From an uncultured Lachnospiraceae bacterium (GTDB lineage Bacteria > Bacillota_A > Clostridia > TANB77 > CAG-508), in assembly GCA_947165105.1 (NCBI GenBank), contig CAMUZC010000014.1:1-24989 (forward strand): DNA of 24,989 nucleotides, written 5' to 3'. The stretch's first letter is position 1; each line of letters opens with the position of its first letter. The notes beneath the pieces are model-generated. The model saw only the letters and a program-made list of their open reading frames with translations. It was not told the DNA's origin and made no database searches. Position numbers and translations under genes: made by a program. Below, piece by piece: positions 15,193 through 22,142 of the stretch.

Positions 15193-15378
15193 ATGGATTT
15201 AGAATTGTGGGCAAATATAGCACAAATATTGTCTTTACCAATATCAGTAATAGCTTTATTTGTTGGTGGAAAAGCTATAAGTAAAGTTAATAAAATAGTT
15301 GATAAAAGCAAAAATAACGAAATAAGTAAGAATAAAATTATTGATAGTAAGATTGAACAAAATATTACAAGGAGTTAG
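15193..15378 (+). CDS. 61-residue membrane peptide with C-terminal tag matching the next gene
   Basis: The protein has one hydrophobic helix (about residues 8-27, ending VGG), a Lys-rich juxtamembrane stretch and a polar tail. Residues 41-59 read NNEISKNKIIDSKIEQNIT, which lines up without gaps with residues 3-21 of the next protein (9 of 19 identical, Ile/Val at matching positions). A strong AAGGAGG stands 8 nt before the ATG. The downstream gene starts 5 bp after this stop, and its ribosome site lies within this gene's last codons, so the pair is translated together. The likely role is a membrane effector or anchor recruited through the shared tag (inference). No known family recognised. 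Confidence 0.75.
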   Translation: MDLELWANIAQILSLPISVIALFVGGKAISKVNKIVDKSKNNEISKNKIIDSKIEQNITRS

Positions 15379-15383
15379 ATTAG

Positions 15384-18209
15384 ATGGTAAATAATAGCAT
15401 AGAAAATAGCAAAATAAAGAATAGTGAGATTACTCAAAATGTAAATATGTATTTTATCGGATTTCAAAATTTACCTCCGGAGGCATTAAAACAATTAAGA
15501 GAAATGTATCCAGATGAATTTAAAAATATTCAAGAAGAAGAAATTAAAAAAGAAATCGAAAAGTTATATAAAGAGGCTATAGAAATAGTAAACACGGAAG
15601 ATGCTTTGTTATATATTTCAAAAAAGAATGTTGATAAATTAAAAAATATATCCCAAAAGTTAGAATTTTTAGAAATATATTATAATAAAGGAGAGTCAGA
15701 AGAATCAATTCAGTATTATCATAATTTGTTTGTTATTCTAGCAAGAATAGATGTAGCTGATGCAATAAAAAAATTTGACACGTTTCCAAATAATATCAAA
15801 GAAAGACCAGAAATGATATATTTGCATGCGATATTCTTAATGGAACTAAATACTGGGTTAGAGGAAATTGAAAGTATATTATATGATTTATATTTTAATA
15901 AAAAATATAAAAACTCATTTGAAGCTTTAGCAAGATGCTATTTTTTACAGAAAAAATTTGATAAGGTTGTAGAGTTTCTAACTAAATCTCCAAAAGAACA
16001 ATTTGATAATTATGGCTTTTTAGCTTCAATGCTTTTAATATCTAAAAATTTTTTAAGAAGATTTAAAGAAACTGAGATATTAAAATATAATAATAGTAAA
16101 TTCAAAGATATGCCGTTATTTTATATTGCAAAAGCACATATTTTGTATATGATTAATCCTAAAAATTCAAAAGTGAAAGAGCAGTTTAAAAATGGATTAA
16201 GACTTTTAAATGATACAGATATACTAGCAATAAATACAACGTGTGATGTAGCAATTAATATAAATTTGGTAGAGGAAGTGGTGAAATTACTGTTAAGTAT
16301 CAATTTATCTCCGTACTTGAAAATAAGATTAACAGAATTGCTAATAAACAAATCAAGTTTGGAAAAAAGAGAAATAAATAAATTGGAAGAATTGAAAGAA
16401 GAAATAGAAAAAACTGAAATAGATGTAAATTATATTGATGGAATATTATTAGAAAATCAAGGAAAAGAAATCAAAGCCATAAAAAAATATGAGCAATCAT
16501 ACGAACAAAAAGGTACAATAAATTCAGCATATAAATATGTAAGTTTATCTAGAAAAAACTTTTGTGAAATAAAAACTGAAATATTAAAAAAATTAAGTTT
16601 AGATAATAGTTTAAAAAGCTGTATGGTAGTAGTAGAAGGATATATGTATTTAAATAATTATGAGGATGCAATAAAAAATTCATATAGAGCATTATATTTG
16701 TTAAAAAATAATAATACCAACACAGATGTTTTGAAACAATATTGGGGATGTGATATGCTGAGCGGTCATGTATCACATCGTGATGTTATTGCAGTATGCA
16801 AAGATGTTGGAGTAACATTAAAATCTGAAAATAATTTAAAAGAAAAAAGTTTCGTTATAGAAGATGATGTTTTATTTGAAGAAAATAGCAAAATATTTAA
16901 TGTTGAAATAATTAGAAGTACTAGCGATTTAGGATTAGAACTTATTAATAAAAAGATTGGCGATAAAGTTATATATAATAATCAAGTATATAAAATTACA
17001 AATATTAAGGATAAATATGCATTTTTTTCTAATATATGCTTTGAAAAGGTAAAAGATTTAAAAGGAATAGAAATTTTAAAAACTAATTCTGATAATATGG
17101 ATGAATTTATTGACCAATTAAAACAAAGATTAATTGATATACAAAAGAGTGCTGATGAGCATTTAAAGGTATATGAGGAAACTGGTAATATACCATTAAG
17201 TGCATACTTTAGTTTTGAAAAGACAGCTGAAGACTATGCTAAGATTATAAATACATTACTGAGTGAAAGAGAAAGAGTATTTTATGCCGGTGAACCAATA
17301 GAAGTTGATATAGAAAAGGGATTCGTTTTAGATTTAACATCAATTATTGTATTAGCTTTATTTGATAGATTAGATATTTTTACAGACGAATTATGTAAAA
17401 ATATTTATATTACAACTAGCTTAAAAAATAAAGTGAAACATTATTACGAATCATTATTAGTAAAGCAAGGACAAAAAGAAATGACAATAGGAGTTATTAA
17501 ACAGGAGGATGGAACTGAAATATTAGCAAAGAATGAAATGGATATAAATAAGAGGATTTCATTTTGGGCAGATATTTATAAATGTATAAATAAGTTTAAT
17601 GTAGAAGATGTAGAGTCGGTAAAAAATGAAATTTTTAATATTGATAGAGAAAAGTGTTTTGATAAGGTTCAGTTCGACTTAATTGAACTTTCCAAGCAAA
17701 AGGACATACCATATGTCTGTGATGATTTACTTATAAGGAAGATTGCAGGTGGTATTTATCATGTAAAGCATACTAATTGTATAGTGTTGATTGAAAAATT
17801 ATTTAAGGATAACTATGATAAATATATTGATATGATTATAAATTTAGCAAAATGTAATTATATATATGTTTTGTATAATGGAAAATATATTGGAAATATT
17901 ATTGTATATTTATATCAAAATTATGATAAAGAGTTAAAGGAAAAATATGAAATTTTGCTAACTGAAATTTTGAAGACAAAATCGAGCTTTAATGCATATA
18001 TTAGTATACTAATAAATATGATAAATAATTTAAAAAGTGTACAATACACAAAAATTTTTGATAATATCTATATTAATACTAGAATACAAGACATTATAAA
18101 TATGATTATTGAAAAAATTAAAATAGCTTGTCAAAATTTTGAATATAATTTTTCTGATTATGAAAAATACATAACAAAGGATTATGGAGGTATAGAACTC
18201 AGAATATAA
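15384..18209 (+). CDS. TPR-GreAB-C-PIN type conflict-system protein
   Basis: The protein has 941 residues and no membrane helix. Residues 3-21 carry a polar Ile-periodic tag shared with the preceding membrane peptide. Residues about 60-460 are helical TPR-like repeats (ALARCYFLQKKFDKVVEFL; VEGYMYLNNYEDAIKNSYRAL). Residues about 503-550 resemble the GreA/GreB C-terminal domain (IRSTSDLGLELINKKIGDKVIYN). From about 645 a PIN-like nuclease core follows, with Asp650 in VLDLTSI and Asp780-Asp781 in VCDDLL. This order matches the TPR-GreAB-C-PIN conflict proteins described by Aravind and colleagues, thought to cut RNA on infection. The last 130 residues are helical and unassigned. ATG 15384 follows AAGGAG by 9 nt. 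A helical RNA element follows the stop. Confidence 0.75.
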   Translation: MVNNSIENSKIKNSEITQNVNMYFIGFQNLPPEALKQLREMYPDEFKNIQEEEIKKEIEKLYKEAIEIVNTEDALLYISKKNVDKLKNISQKLEFLEIYYNKGESEESIQYYHNLFVILARIDVADAIKKFDTFPNNIKERPEMIYLHAIFLMELNTGLEEIESILYDLYFNKKYKNSFEALARCYFLQKKFDKVVEFLTKSPKEQFDNYGFLASMLLISKNFLRRFKETEILKYNNSKFKDMPLFYIAKAHILYMINPKNSKVKEQFKNGLRLLNDTDILAINTTCDVAININLVEEVVKLLLSINLSPYLKIRLTELLINKSSLEKREINKLEELKEEIEKTEIDVNYIDGILLENQGKEIKAIKKYEQSYEQKGTINSAYKYVSLSRKNFCEIKTEILKKLSLDNSLKSCMVVVEGYMYLNNYEDAIKNSYRALYLLKNNNTNTDVLKQYWGCDMLSGHVSHRDVIAVCKDVGVTLKSENNLKEKSFVIEDDVLFEENSKIFNVEIIRSTSDLGLELINKKIGDKVIYNNQVYKITNIKDKYAFFSNICFEKVKDLKGIEILKTNSDNMDEFIDQLKQRLIDIQKSADEHLKVYEETGNIPLSAYFSFEKTAEDYAKIINTLLSERERVFYAGEPIEVDIEKGFVLDLTSIIVLALFDRLDIFTDELCKNIYITTSLKNKVKHYYESLLVKQGQKEMTIGVIKQEDGTEILAKNEMDINKRISFWADIYKCINKFNVEDVESVKNEIFNIDREKCFDKVQFDLIELSKQKDIPYVCDDLLIRKIAGGIYHVKHTNCIVLIEKLFKDNYDKYIDMIINLAKCNYIYVLYNGKYIGNIIVYLYQNYDKELKEKYEILLTEILKTKSSFNAYISILINMINNLKSVQYTKIFDNIYINTRIQDIINMIIEKIKIACQNFEYNFSDYEKYITKDYGGIELRI

Positions 18210-18497
18210 AAATGCTAAAGGCAGGATAGGAAAACAGAGAAGTTTCCCTTAAACAAATAGAAAGCCAAGCTTTCTAACTTCTGTATTTTGCAAATAAGTA
18301 CAGAGAACTAACAGAGGATAAAAGTGTAGGAAAGTATTGATTTTACTTAATTAGAAAACTTTTATCAAAATACTAATGAAAATACACTAGTGGTATTGCA
18401 GTAATACACTAATGGTATTGAAAAATAATCAAAACTCATAAGTAAAAAGTAATCTATAAGAAAAAATATTATGCAAAAATTGTGAAAAAAATGATCA
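18210..18497. other. Gene-free stretch with a folded element and tandem operator-like repeats
   Basis: No coding region is supported here. A compact RNA structure sits at 18235-18283: GAAGTT (18239-18244) pairs with AACTTC (18276-18281) and is stacked on AGAAAGC-CAA-GCTTTCT (18259-18275), followed by TATTTTG; it may end the upstream transcript. From 18369 onward lie the tandem repeats described separately. The rest is AT-rich without visible signal. Confidence 0.5.
18381..18420. repeat. Tandem operator-like repeat, two full copies
   Basis: AATACACTAGTGGTATTG (18381-18398) and AATACACTAATGGTATTG (18403-18420) differ at one base and are 22 bp apart; a partial copy, AATACTAATG, precedes them at 18370. 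The first contains the palindrome CACTAGTG inside AATA/TATT flanks. They lie upstream of the promoter of a ParB-like gene, where they could be binding sites for that protein or another regulator. Confidence 0.55.
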
Positions 18498-18526
18498 TTG
18501 ACATTCAATTTTAGGGGTGTTAAAAT
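18498..18526 (+). promoter_or_regulatory. Strong consensus promoter of the ParB-like unit
   Basis: TTGACA (18498-18503), a 17-bp spacer and TAAAAT (18521-18526). The resulting leader runs about 95 nt to the start codon at 18627 and contains a large intrinsic terminator. Confidence 0.8.
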
Positions 18527-18552
18527 TGAAAATGAAGGAATATGCAAGGCGG

Positions 18553-18601
18553 AAAAAGCAAGGAAAAAGCTTAAAAGAAAAGCTTTTTTTCTTGCTTTTT
18601 T
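18553..18601 (+). terminator. Leader terminator before the ParB-like genes (possible attenuator)
   Basis: The arm 18553-18572 (AAAAAGCAAGGAAAAAGCTT) pairs over about 20 bp with 18580-18600, with one wobble and one bulge, and its 3' side ends in a run of T. It stands between promoter and gene, so most transcripts would be about 70 nt long unless read-through is promoted. Confidence 0.7.
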
Positions 18602-18626
18602 GTTGTGTAAAAAAAGGAGGAACAAT

Positions 18627-18713
18627 ATGAAAAAAGAAAATCAAGTATTAACTAATTTTTACAAGAAAGAGGCACGAAAGAAAGCAAAAAAAAACTTATT
18701 GAAGATGGTATGA
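18627..18713 (+). CDS. Short leader frame of the ParB-like gene (probably its N-terminus)
   Basis: AAGGAGG stands 6 nt before ATG 18627. The frame gives 28 Lys-rich residues and stops at 18713, overlapping the next start as ATGA. A run of nine A (18686-18694) lies inside it. In the alternative frame after that run, the sequence reads KKLIEDGMNMKEIMENVDM without interruption into the following gene. The two frames therefore look like one protein, split by a homopolymer shift or joined by -1 slippage at A-AAA-AAC. Confidence 0.6.
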   Translation: MKKENQVLTNFYKKEARKKAKKNLLKMV

Positions 18714-19408
18714 ATATGAAGGAGATTATGGAAAATGTTGATATGAATTACATTACAGAACAAGAAATTTTGCAAATTGCTGAAGAGACGACTTCATTAG
18801 AAGAATATCAACAAGCACATGTTGGATTTACTGAAACAACAAGATTTAATCAAGTTAATAGAACTGTAAATGATAATGTTAACCAGCAATCAAAGCCAGA
18901 TACCACTATTGTATTAGAAAATACACCAATGGGAAAAACTGAAATGTATAAGAGTTATCTGGAAGAGTTTAATAAAAATAGACCTTTGGTATGTACTAAA
19001 AAATCACTAAGTAATGGAACGTTTCAAAGATATCTAAGACTAAATTATCTAGTATCAGCTCTACAGGAATTAGTAGAGAACAAGAAGGTTAGTTTAGTAG
19101 CTGCAGAACATTTAAGTTTTATAGATAGATTTAATCAAGAAAGAATTGCCTATATAATAAAAAATTATAATTTTGTAATTTCAAAGAGTATTGCTAAAAG
19201 AATAAAAGAAGATTATAGAACTTATCAAGAAAAGGGTAAAGATTATATTTTGGATATAGAAATGTTAAACAAATATAAAAATGAAAAGATGATAAACATT
19301 CAGTTTTCTAAAGAAGAGCTTAATAAATATTTCAAAGGAGTTTCGGTAAACGAGATTAAGCACAAGATGGTTAAGATTTTAGATAAGTATATAAATCAAA
19401 TTAAATGA
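18710..19408 (+). CDS. ParB-like DNA-binding protein lacking the N-terminal nuclease domain
   Basis: The protein has 232 residues as read from ATG 18710. Residues about 100-150 resemble the ParB/KorB helix-turn-helix: FQRYLRLNYLVSALQELVENKKVSLVAAEHLSFI corresponds to the VSRYIRLLxLIPELLDMVDEGKIALSPAVELSYL region of ParB-family proteins. The usual N-terminal ParB/Srx domain is missing, and the first 90 residues are polar and unassigned. ATG 18710 has no ribosome site of its own, so translation depends on coupling or frameshifting from the frame at 18627. ParB-like proteins in mobile elements serve partition or regulation. A partition ATPase is not present, so the gene may be a remnant. Confidence 0.6.
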   Translation: MNMKEIMENVDMNYITEQEILQIAEETTSLEEYQQAHVGFTETTRFNQVNRTVNDNVNQQSKPDTTIVLENTPMGKTEMYKSYLEEFNKNRPLVCTKKSLSNGTFQRYLRLNYLVSALQELVENKKVSLVAAEHLSFIDRFNQERIAYIIKNYNFVISKSIAKRIKEDYRTYQEKGKDYILDIEMLNKYKNEKMINIQFSKEELNKYFKGVSVNEIKHKMVKILDKYINQIK

Positions 19409-19484
19409 AATGTTATGTTTTAATTTTAGGAATATTAAATTATTTTTCATAATAGTATTAAGGAGAAAGAGGGGGAAGAGAATT

Positions 19485-19658
19485 TTGAAAAAGAAATTGA
19501 ACATAACATTTGTAAACCCGAATACTGAGGAACAAATTGTACAAGCTATGTGTGGGGTTATTGTTTATAATTTAAGCGAAGGCAACAAAGAGTTAAATTT
19601 TGATTATAGTAAAAGTAATAAATTTCAAGATTCTCATTGTGGAGATATGAGAGTATAA
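19485..19658 (+). CDS. Small hypothetical protein
   Basis: The protein has 57 residues (KKKLNITFVNPNTEEQIVQAMCGVIVYN opening). TTG 19485 is chosen because GAGGGGGAAGAG lies just upstream; an ATG at 19410 lacks a ribosome site. Short proteins opening with a beta strand and FVNPNTEE are common next to recombinase genes in clostridial integrative elements, but I cannot name the family with certainty. No recombinase follows here; an extended -10 promoter for the toxin-antitoxin pair does. Confidence 0.55.
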   Translation: MKKKLNITFVNPNTEEQIVQAMCGVIVYNLSEGNKELNFDYSKSNKFQDSHCGDMRV

Positions 19659-19737
19659 AAATATATAAATTGTAATTCAAATACATAGAAATATTCTAAG
19701 ATTTATTATTAAAATATATACAAATCACTCCTAAATA

Positions 19738-19746
19738 TGGTATAAT
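19738..19746 (+). promoter_or_regulatory. Extended -10 promoter of the toxin-antitoxin pair
   Basis: TGG-TATAAT (19738-19746) is an extended -10 element; no good -35 is present at 17 bp. It lies 44 bp before the antitoxin start. Confidence 0.5.
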
Positions 19747-19790
19747 TATATATATTAAAACAAAACTATAAAAGAAAGGTGTGATTTGAA

Positions 19791-20042
19791 ATGCAAAGGG
19801 TAATTAAATTAAAAGAGATTGAAGAAGAATTAAATAACCAAGATGAAATCAATGAACCAATAGTCGTAAAAAGAGATAATAAAAGCGATGTAGTTATAGT
19901 TAGTATGAAAGAATATAAAGAAAAATTATTAGAACTAGATATTATAAAACATTTACAAAAATCGGAAGAAGATATAGAGAAAGGAAGAACTATCCCTGCT
20001 AACAAGGTCTTTGAAGAATTGAGGGATGAGTATGGATATTGA
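19791..20042 (+). CDS. Phd/YefM-type antitoxin
   Basis: This 83-residue protein has a Phd/YefM-like N-terminal domain (PIVVKRDNKSDVVIVSMKEYKEKL) that would bind operator DNA and a charged C-terminal tail (EEDIEKGRTIPANKVFEELRDEYGY) that would wrap the toxin. AAAGGTGTG precedes the ATG. Its end overlaps the toxin gene by about 11-17 bp, the usual arrangement, and it is expected to repress its own promoter together with the toxin. Confidence 0.85.
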   Translation: MQRVIKLKEIEEELNNQDEINEPIVVKRDNKSDVVIVSMKEYKEKLLELDIIKHLQKSEEDIEKGRTIPANKVFEELRDEYGY

Positions 20043-20355
20043 TGCAAAGTACGAAGTAGAATTTACTGAAGAATGTGCAGTAGAGATTAGAAAAGTATAT
20101 AACTATATTAGAGGTAATCTTTCAGCACAAAATTCGGCAAACAAAATAATGGAAAGAATAGAAGAGTTTATTACTAATCTAGCATATGTACCTAGAATGT
20201 ATGCTGAAATAGATAAGTATAGTAATACTAAAAGAATTTATAGAAGAATAATATTAAACAATTATGTTTTATTATATACAATAGATGAAGAAAGACATAA
20301 AGTTTTCATTTCTCATATGTATCATAGTAGAACAGACTATCTGGGTAATATATAA
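20032..20355 (+). CDS. RelE/ParE-family toxin
   Basis: The protein has about 107 residues. The pattern YEVEFTEECAVEIRKVYNYI, a middle helix, YRRIILNNYVLLYTIDEE and a final strand FISHMYHSRTDYL is typical of the RelE/ParE superfamily; the ending FISHMYHSRTDY is closest to the ParE-like/YoeB-like plasmid stabilisation branch. Action on ribosome-bound mRNA or gyrase cannot be told apart here. GAGGG at 20021-20025 favours ATG 20032, but ATG 20026 is also possible. It is the last gene of the island, ending just before the right spoIIID repeat, where the pair would favour retention of the island. Confidence 0.8.
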   Translation: MDIDAKYEVEFTEECAVEIRKVYNYIRGNLSAQNSANKIMERIEEFITNLAYVPRMYAEIDKYSNTKRIYRRIILNNYVLLYTIDEERHKVFISHMYHSRTDYLGNI

Positions 20356-20364
20356 AAATGTCTA

Positions 20365-20393
20365 TCATAATACAACCCCCATGCGAATACAAT
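20365..20393 (+). promoter_or_regulatory. Sigma-E-like promoter of spoIIID
   Basis: TCATAAT (20365-20371), 14 bp, then AATACAAT (20386-20393), a near match to the sigma-E consensus, appropriate for spoIIID. The identical repeat begins exactly at the first base of this -35 element. Confidence 0.65.
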
Positions 20394-20419
20394 TAAACAA
20401 AAGTATTCACATGGGGGTT
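20374..20419 (+). promoter_or_regulatory. Hairpin covering the spoIIID ribosome site
   Basis: Same structure as at 10867-10912: 16 pairs, one mismatch, with the GGGGG ribosome site (7 nt before ATG 20425) inside the 3' arm. A transcript started at the predicted sigma-E promoter would begin inside the loop and lack the 5' arm, so its ribosome site would be free; a transcript from upstream would be folded. Confidence 0.7.
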
Positions 20420-20424
20420 TTCAT

Positions 20425-20697
20425 ATGAGAAATTATTCAATAGAGCAACGTGCATGTAGATTAGCACATTATATAGTGGATTCAAAAGATACGGTAAGAG
20501 GTGCAGCTAAGAAATTTGGCGTAAGCAAGTCCACAGTACATAAAGACGTAAGCGAAAGATTACTTAAGATAAACCCTGGCTTAGCAACAGAAGTTAGAGA
20601 AATACTTGATGAAAATAAAGCAGAGAGACACATTAGAGGAGGAATGGCAACGAAGAGAAAATACAGTCATATGAAAGATGATGATTTTGAAAGATAA
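20425..20697 (+). CDS. spoIIID: Sporulation transcription regulator SpoIIID
   Basis: The protein has 90 residues and aligns throughout with Bacillus SpoIIID: IVDSKDTVRGAAKKFGVSKSTVHKDVSERL (helix-turn-helix, about residues 18-47), INPGLATEVREILDENKAERHIRGG and ATKRKYSHMKDD. It binds DNA in the mother cell, activating or repressing sigma-E and sigma-K regulon genes. It has a sigma-E-like promoter in the adjacent repeat and a strong terminator after it. The proximal 140 bp is identical to the degenerate copy at 10918. Its presence indicates an endospore former. Confidence 0.95.
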   Translation: MRNYSIEQRACRLAHYIVDSKDTVRGAAKKFGVSKSTVHKDVSERLLKINPGLATEVREILDENKAERHIRGGMATKRKYSHMKDDDFER

Positions 20698-20707
20698 TTC
20701 TAAATAT

Positions 20708-20756
20708 GGGACGGAGAGAAATTTTAAATCTTTAAAATTTTCTCCGCCCTCATTTT
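20708..20756 (+). terminator. Intrinsic terminator after spoIIID (GGGACGG hairpin)
   Basis: The arms 20708-20728 and 20731-20749 pair over about 19 bp with two single-base bulges, starting GGGACGGAGA, followed by TCATTTT. The GGGACGG opening resembles the hairpins at 7268 and 22141. Confidence 0.8.
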
Positions 20757-20764
20757 AAAAGCAG

Positions 20765-20793
20765 TTGCAAAATACGTAAAAAAATGGTAAAAT
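20765..20793 (+). promoter_or_regulatory. Promoter of rimO
   Basis: TTGCAA (20765-20770), a 17-bp spacer and TAAAAT (20788-20793), the same hexamers and spacing as the rpsO promoter. Confidence 0.8.
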
Positions 20794-20831
20794 AATTGCT
20801 ATAAATAAAAATAGAGGAGAGAAATATAATA

Positions 20832-22136
20832 ATGAATGTAGGATTTGTTTCATTAGGATGTAGTAAAAATTTAGTAGATACAGAAATGACAATTGGAATG
20901 TTTAGAAAAAACAATTTTAAAATAGTAAGTAATCCAGAAGATGCGGACATAATTGTAGTTAACACATGTGGATTCATTGAACCAGCAAAGGAAGAAGCAA
21001 TAAATACACTTTTAGAAATGGCTGAATTCAAGAAAAAAAGATGTAAATATTTAATTGCAATGGGATGCTTGGTTCAGAGATATAAAGAAGAATTAGAAAA
21101 ATCAATGCCTGAAGTTGATTTATTTATAAAATATAAGGAATATGAAACAATTTGGGAGCAAATTGAAAGTTTAGTTGGAAAACAAGAAAATGCTAAAATG
21201 TGTGGATTAGAATTCTCTGAAAGAATTGTATCAACAGGTGAAAACTTCGCATATTTGAGAGTAGCAGAAGGTTGTAGCAACAGATGTACATATTGTGCGA
21301 TTCCATATATTAGAGGAAAATTTGTAAGTAGAACAATGGAAGATATATTAGAAGAAGCGGAAAAACTTGCAAGACAAGGATATAAAGAATTAATAGTAAT
21401 TGCACAAGATACAAGTAAATATGGAATTGATATTTACGGAGAGCCAAAACTTGCAGAATTATTAGAAAAATTGTCAAAAATTGATGGAATAAAATGGATA
21501 AGATTCTTATATACATATCCAGAATCAATAACAGATGAACTAATTAAAGTTGTTAAAGAAAATGATAAAATTTGCAAATACTTTGATATTCCAATTCAAC
21601 ATATCTCAAATCCTGTATTAAAAAGAATGAATAGAAAAAGTAATGGAGAAAGCATAAGAAATGTTATTACAAAAATAAGAAAAGAAATTCCAGGTGTAAT
21701 TATTAGAACAACAGTGATGGTAGGTTTTCCTGGAGAAACAAAGGAAAATTTCGAAGAATTATATGAATTCGTTAAATGGGCTAAATTTGAACGATTAGGT
21801 GCATTTGCATATTCAAAAGAAGATGGAACACCAGCTGAAAGATTAGATGGACATTTACATCCAATGACAAAAAAGAGTAGATATAATAAGATAATGAAGT
21901 TACAACAAGGAATATCTGATGAAATAATGAAAAATCAAATTGGAAAAACATTTGAGGTTTTAATTGAAGATCAAAGTTTTGATGGAAAATACTATATTGG
22001 TAGAAGTAAAAATGAAGTACCTGATATTGATGGAGTAATTTTTGTCGAGAAATCGCAGGATGAGTTGTTTGATAAGTTTGTGAATGTTGTAATTACTGGA
22101 AGCAGAGATTATGATTTGATTGGTAAATTAGTTTAA
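20832..22136 (+). CDS. rimO: Ribosomal protein S12 methylthiotransferase RimO
   Basis: The protein has 434 residues, the expected length. The N-terminal MTTase domain has the three cluster cysteines C10 (SLGCSKN), C46 (NTCGF) and C79 (MGCLV). The radical-SAM domain has C148-x3-C152-x2-C155 (CSNRCTYCAIPYIRG). A C-terminal TRAM-like domain ends the protein. The opening VSLGCSKNLVDTE and VAEGCSNRCTYCAIP distinguish RimO from MiaB. It adds a methylthio group to an Asp of S12. AGGAG is 12 nt from the ATG, longer than usual, but no other start is available. Confidence 0.95.
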   Translation: MNVGFVSLGCSKNLVDTEMTIGMFRKNNFKIVSNPEDADIIVVNTCGFIEPAKEEAINTLLEMAEFKKKRCKYLIAMGCLVQRYKEELEKSMPEVDLFIKYKEYETIWEQIESLVGKQENAKMCGLEFSERIVSTGENFAYLRVAEGCSNRCTYCAIPYIRGKFVSRTMEDILEEAEKLARQGYKELIVIAQDTSKYGIDIYGEPKLAELLEKLSKIDGIKWIRFLYTYPESITDELIKVVKENDKICKYFDIPIQHISNPVLKRMNRKSNGESIRNVITKIRKEIPGVIIRTTVMVGFPGETKENFEELYEFVKWAKFERLGAFAYSKEDGTPAERLDGHLHPMTKKSRYNKIMKLQQGISDEIMKNQIGKTFEVLIEDQSFDGKYYIGRSKNEVPDIDGVIFVEKSQDELFDKFVNVVITGSRDYDLIGKLV

Positions 22137-22142
22137 AATTGG

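Larger units (their letters stand above)
20365..20504 (+). repeat. Right copy of the 140-bp identical direct repeat
   Basis: Identical to 10858-10997. It starts 10 bp after the toxin stop codon and ends within codon 27 of the intact spoIIID. A few bases before it (TAAAAATGT) are also similar between the copies. Confidence 0.95.

Noticed and set aside
18498..18626. Longer start for the short frame before the ParB-like gene
   Set aside because: It would begin inside the -35 element of a consensus promoter and read through the leader terminator; ATG 18627 has a proper ribosome site.
10858..20504. Transposon or integrative element with its own recombinase
   Set aside because: No transposase, tyrosine or serine recombinase, or terminal inverted repeats were found; only the spoIIID direct repeats define the edges.
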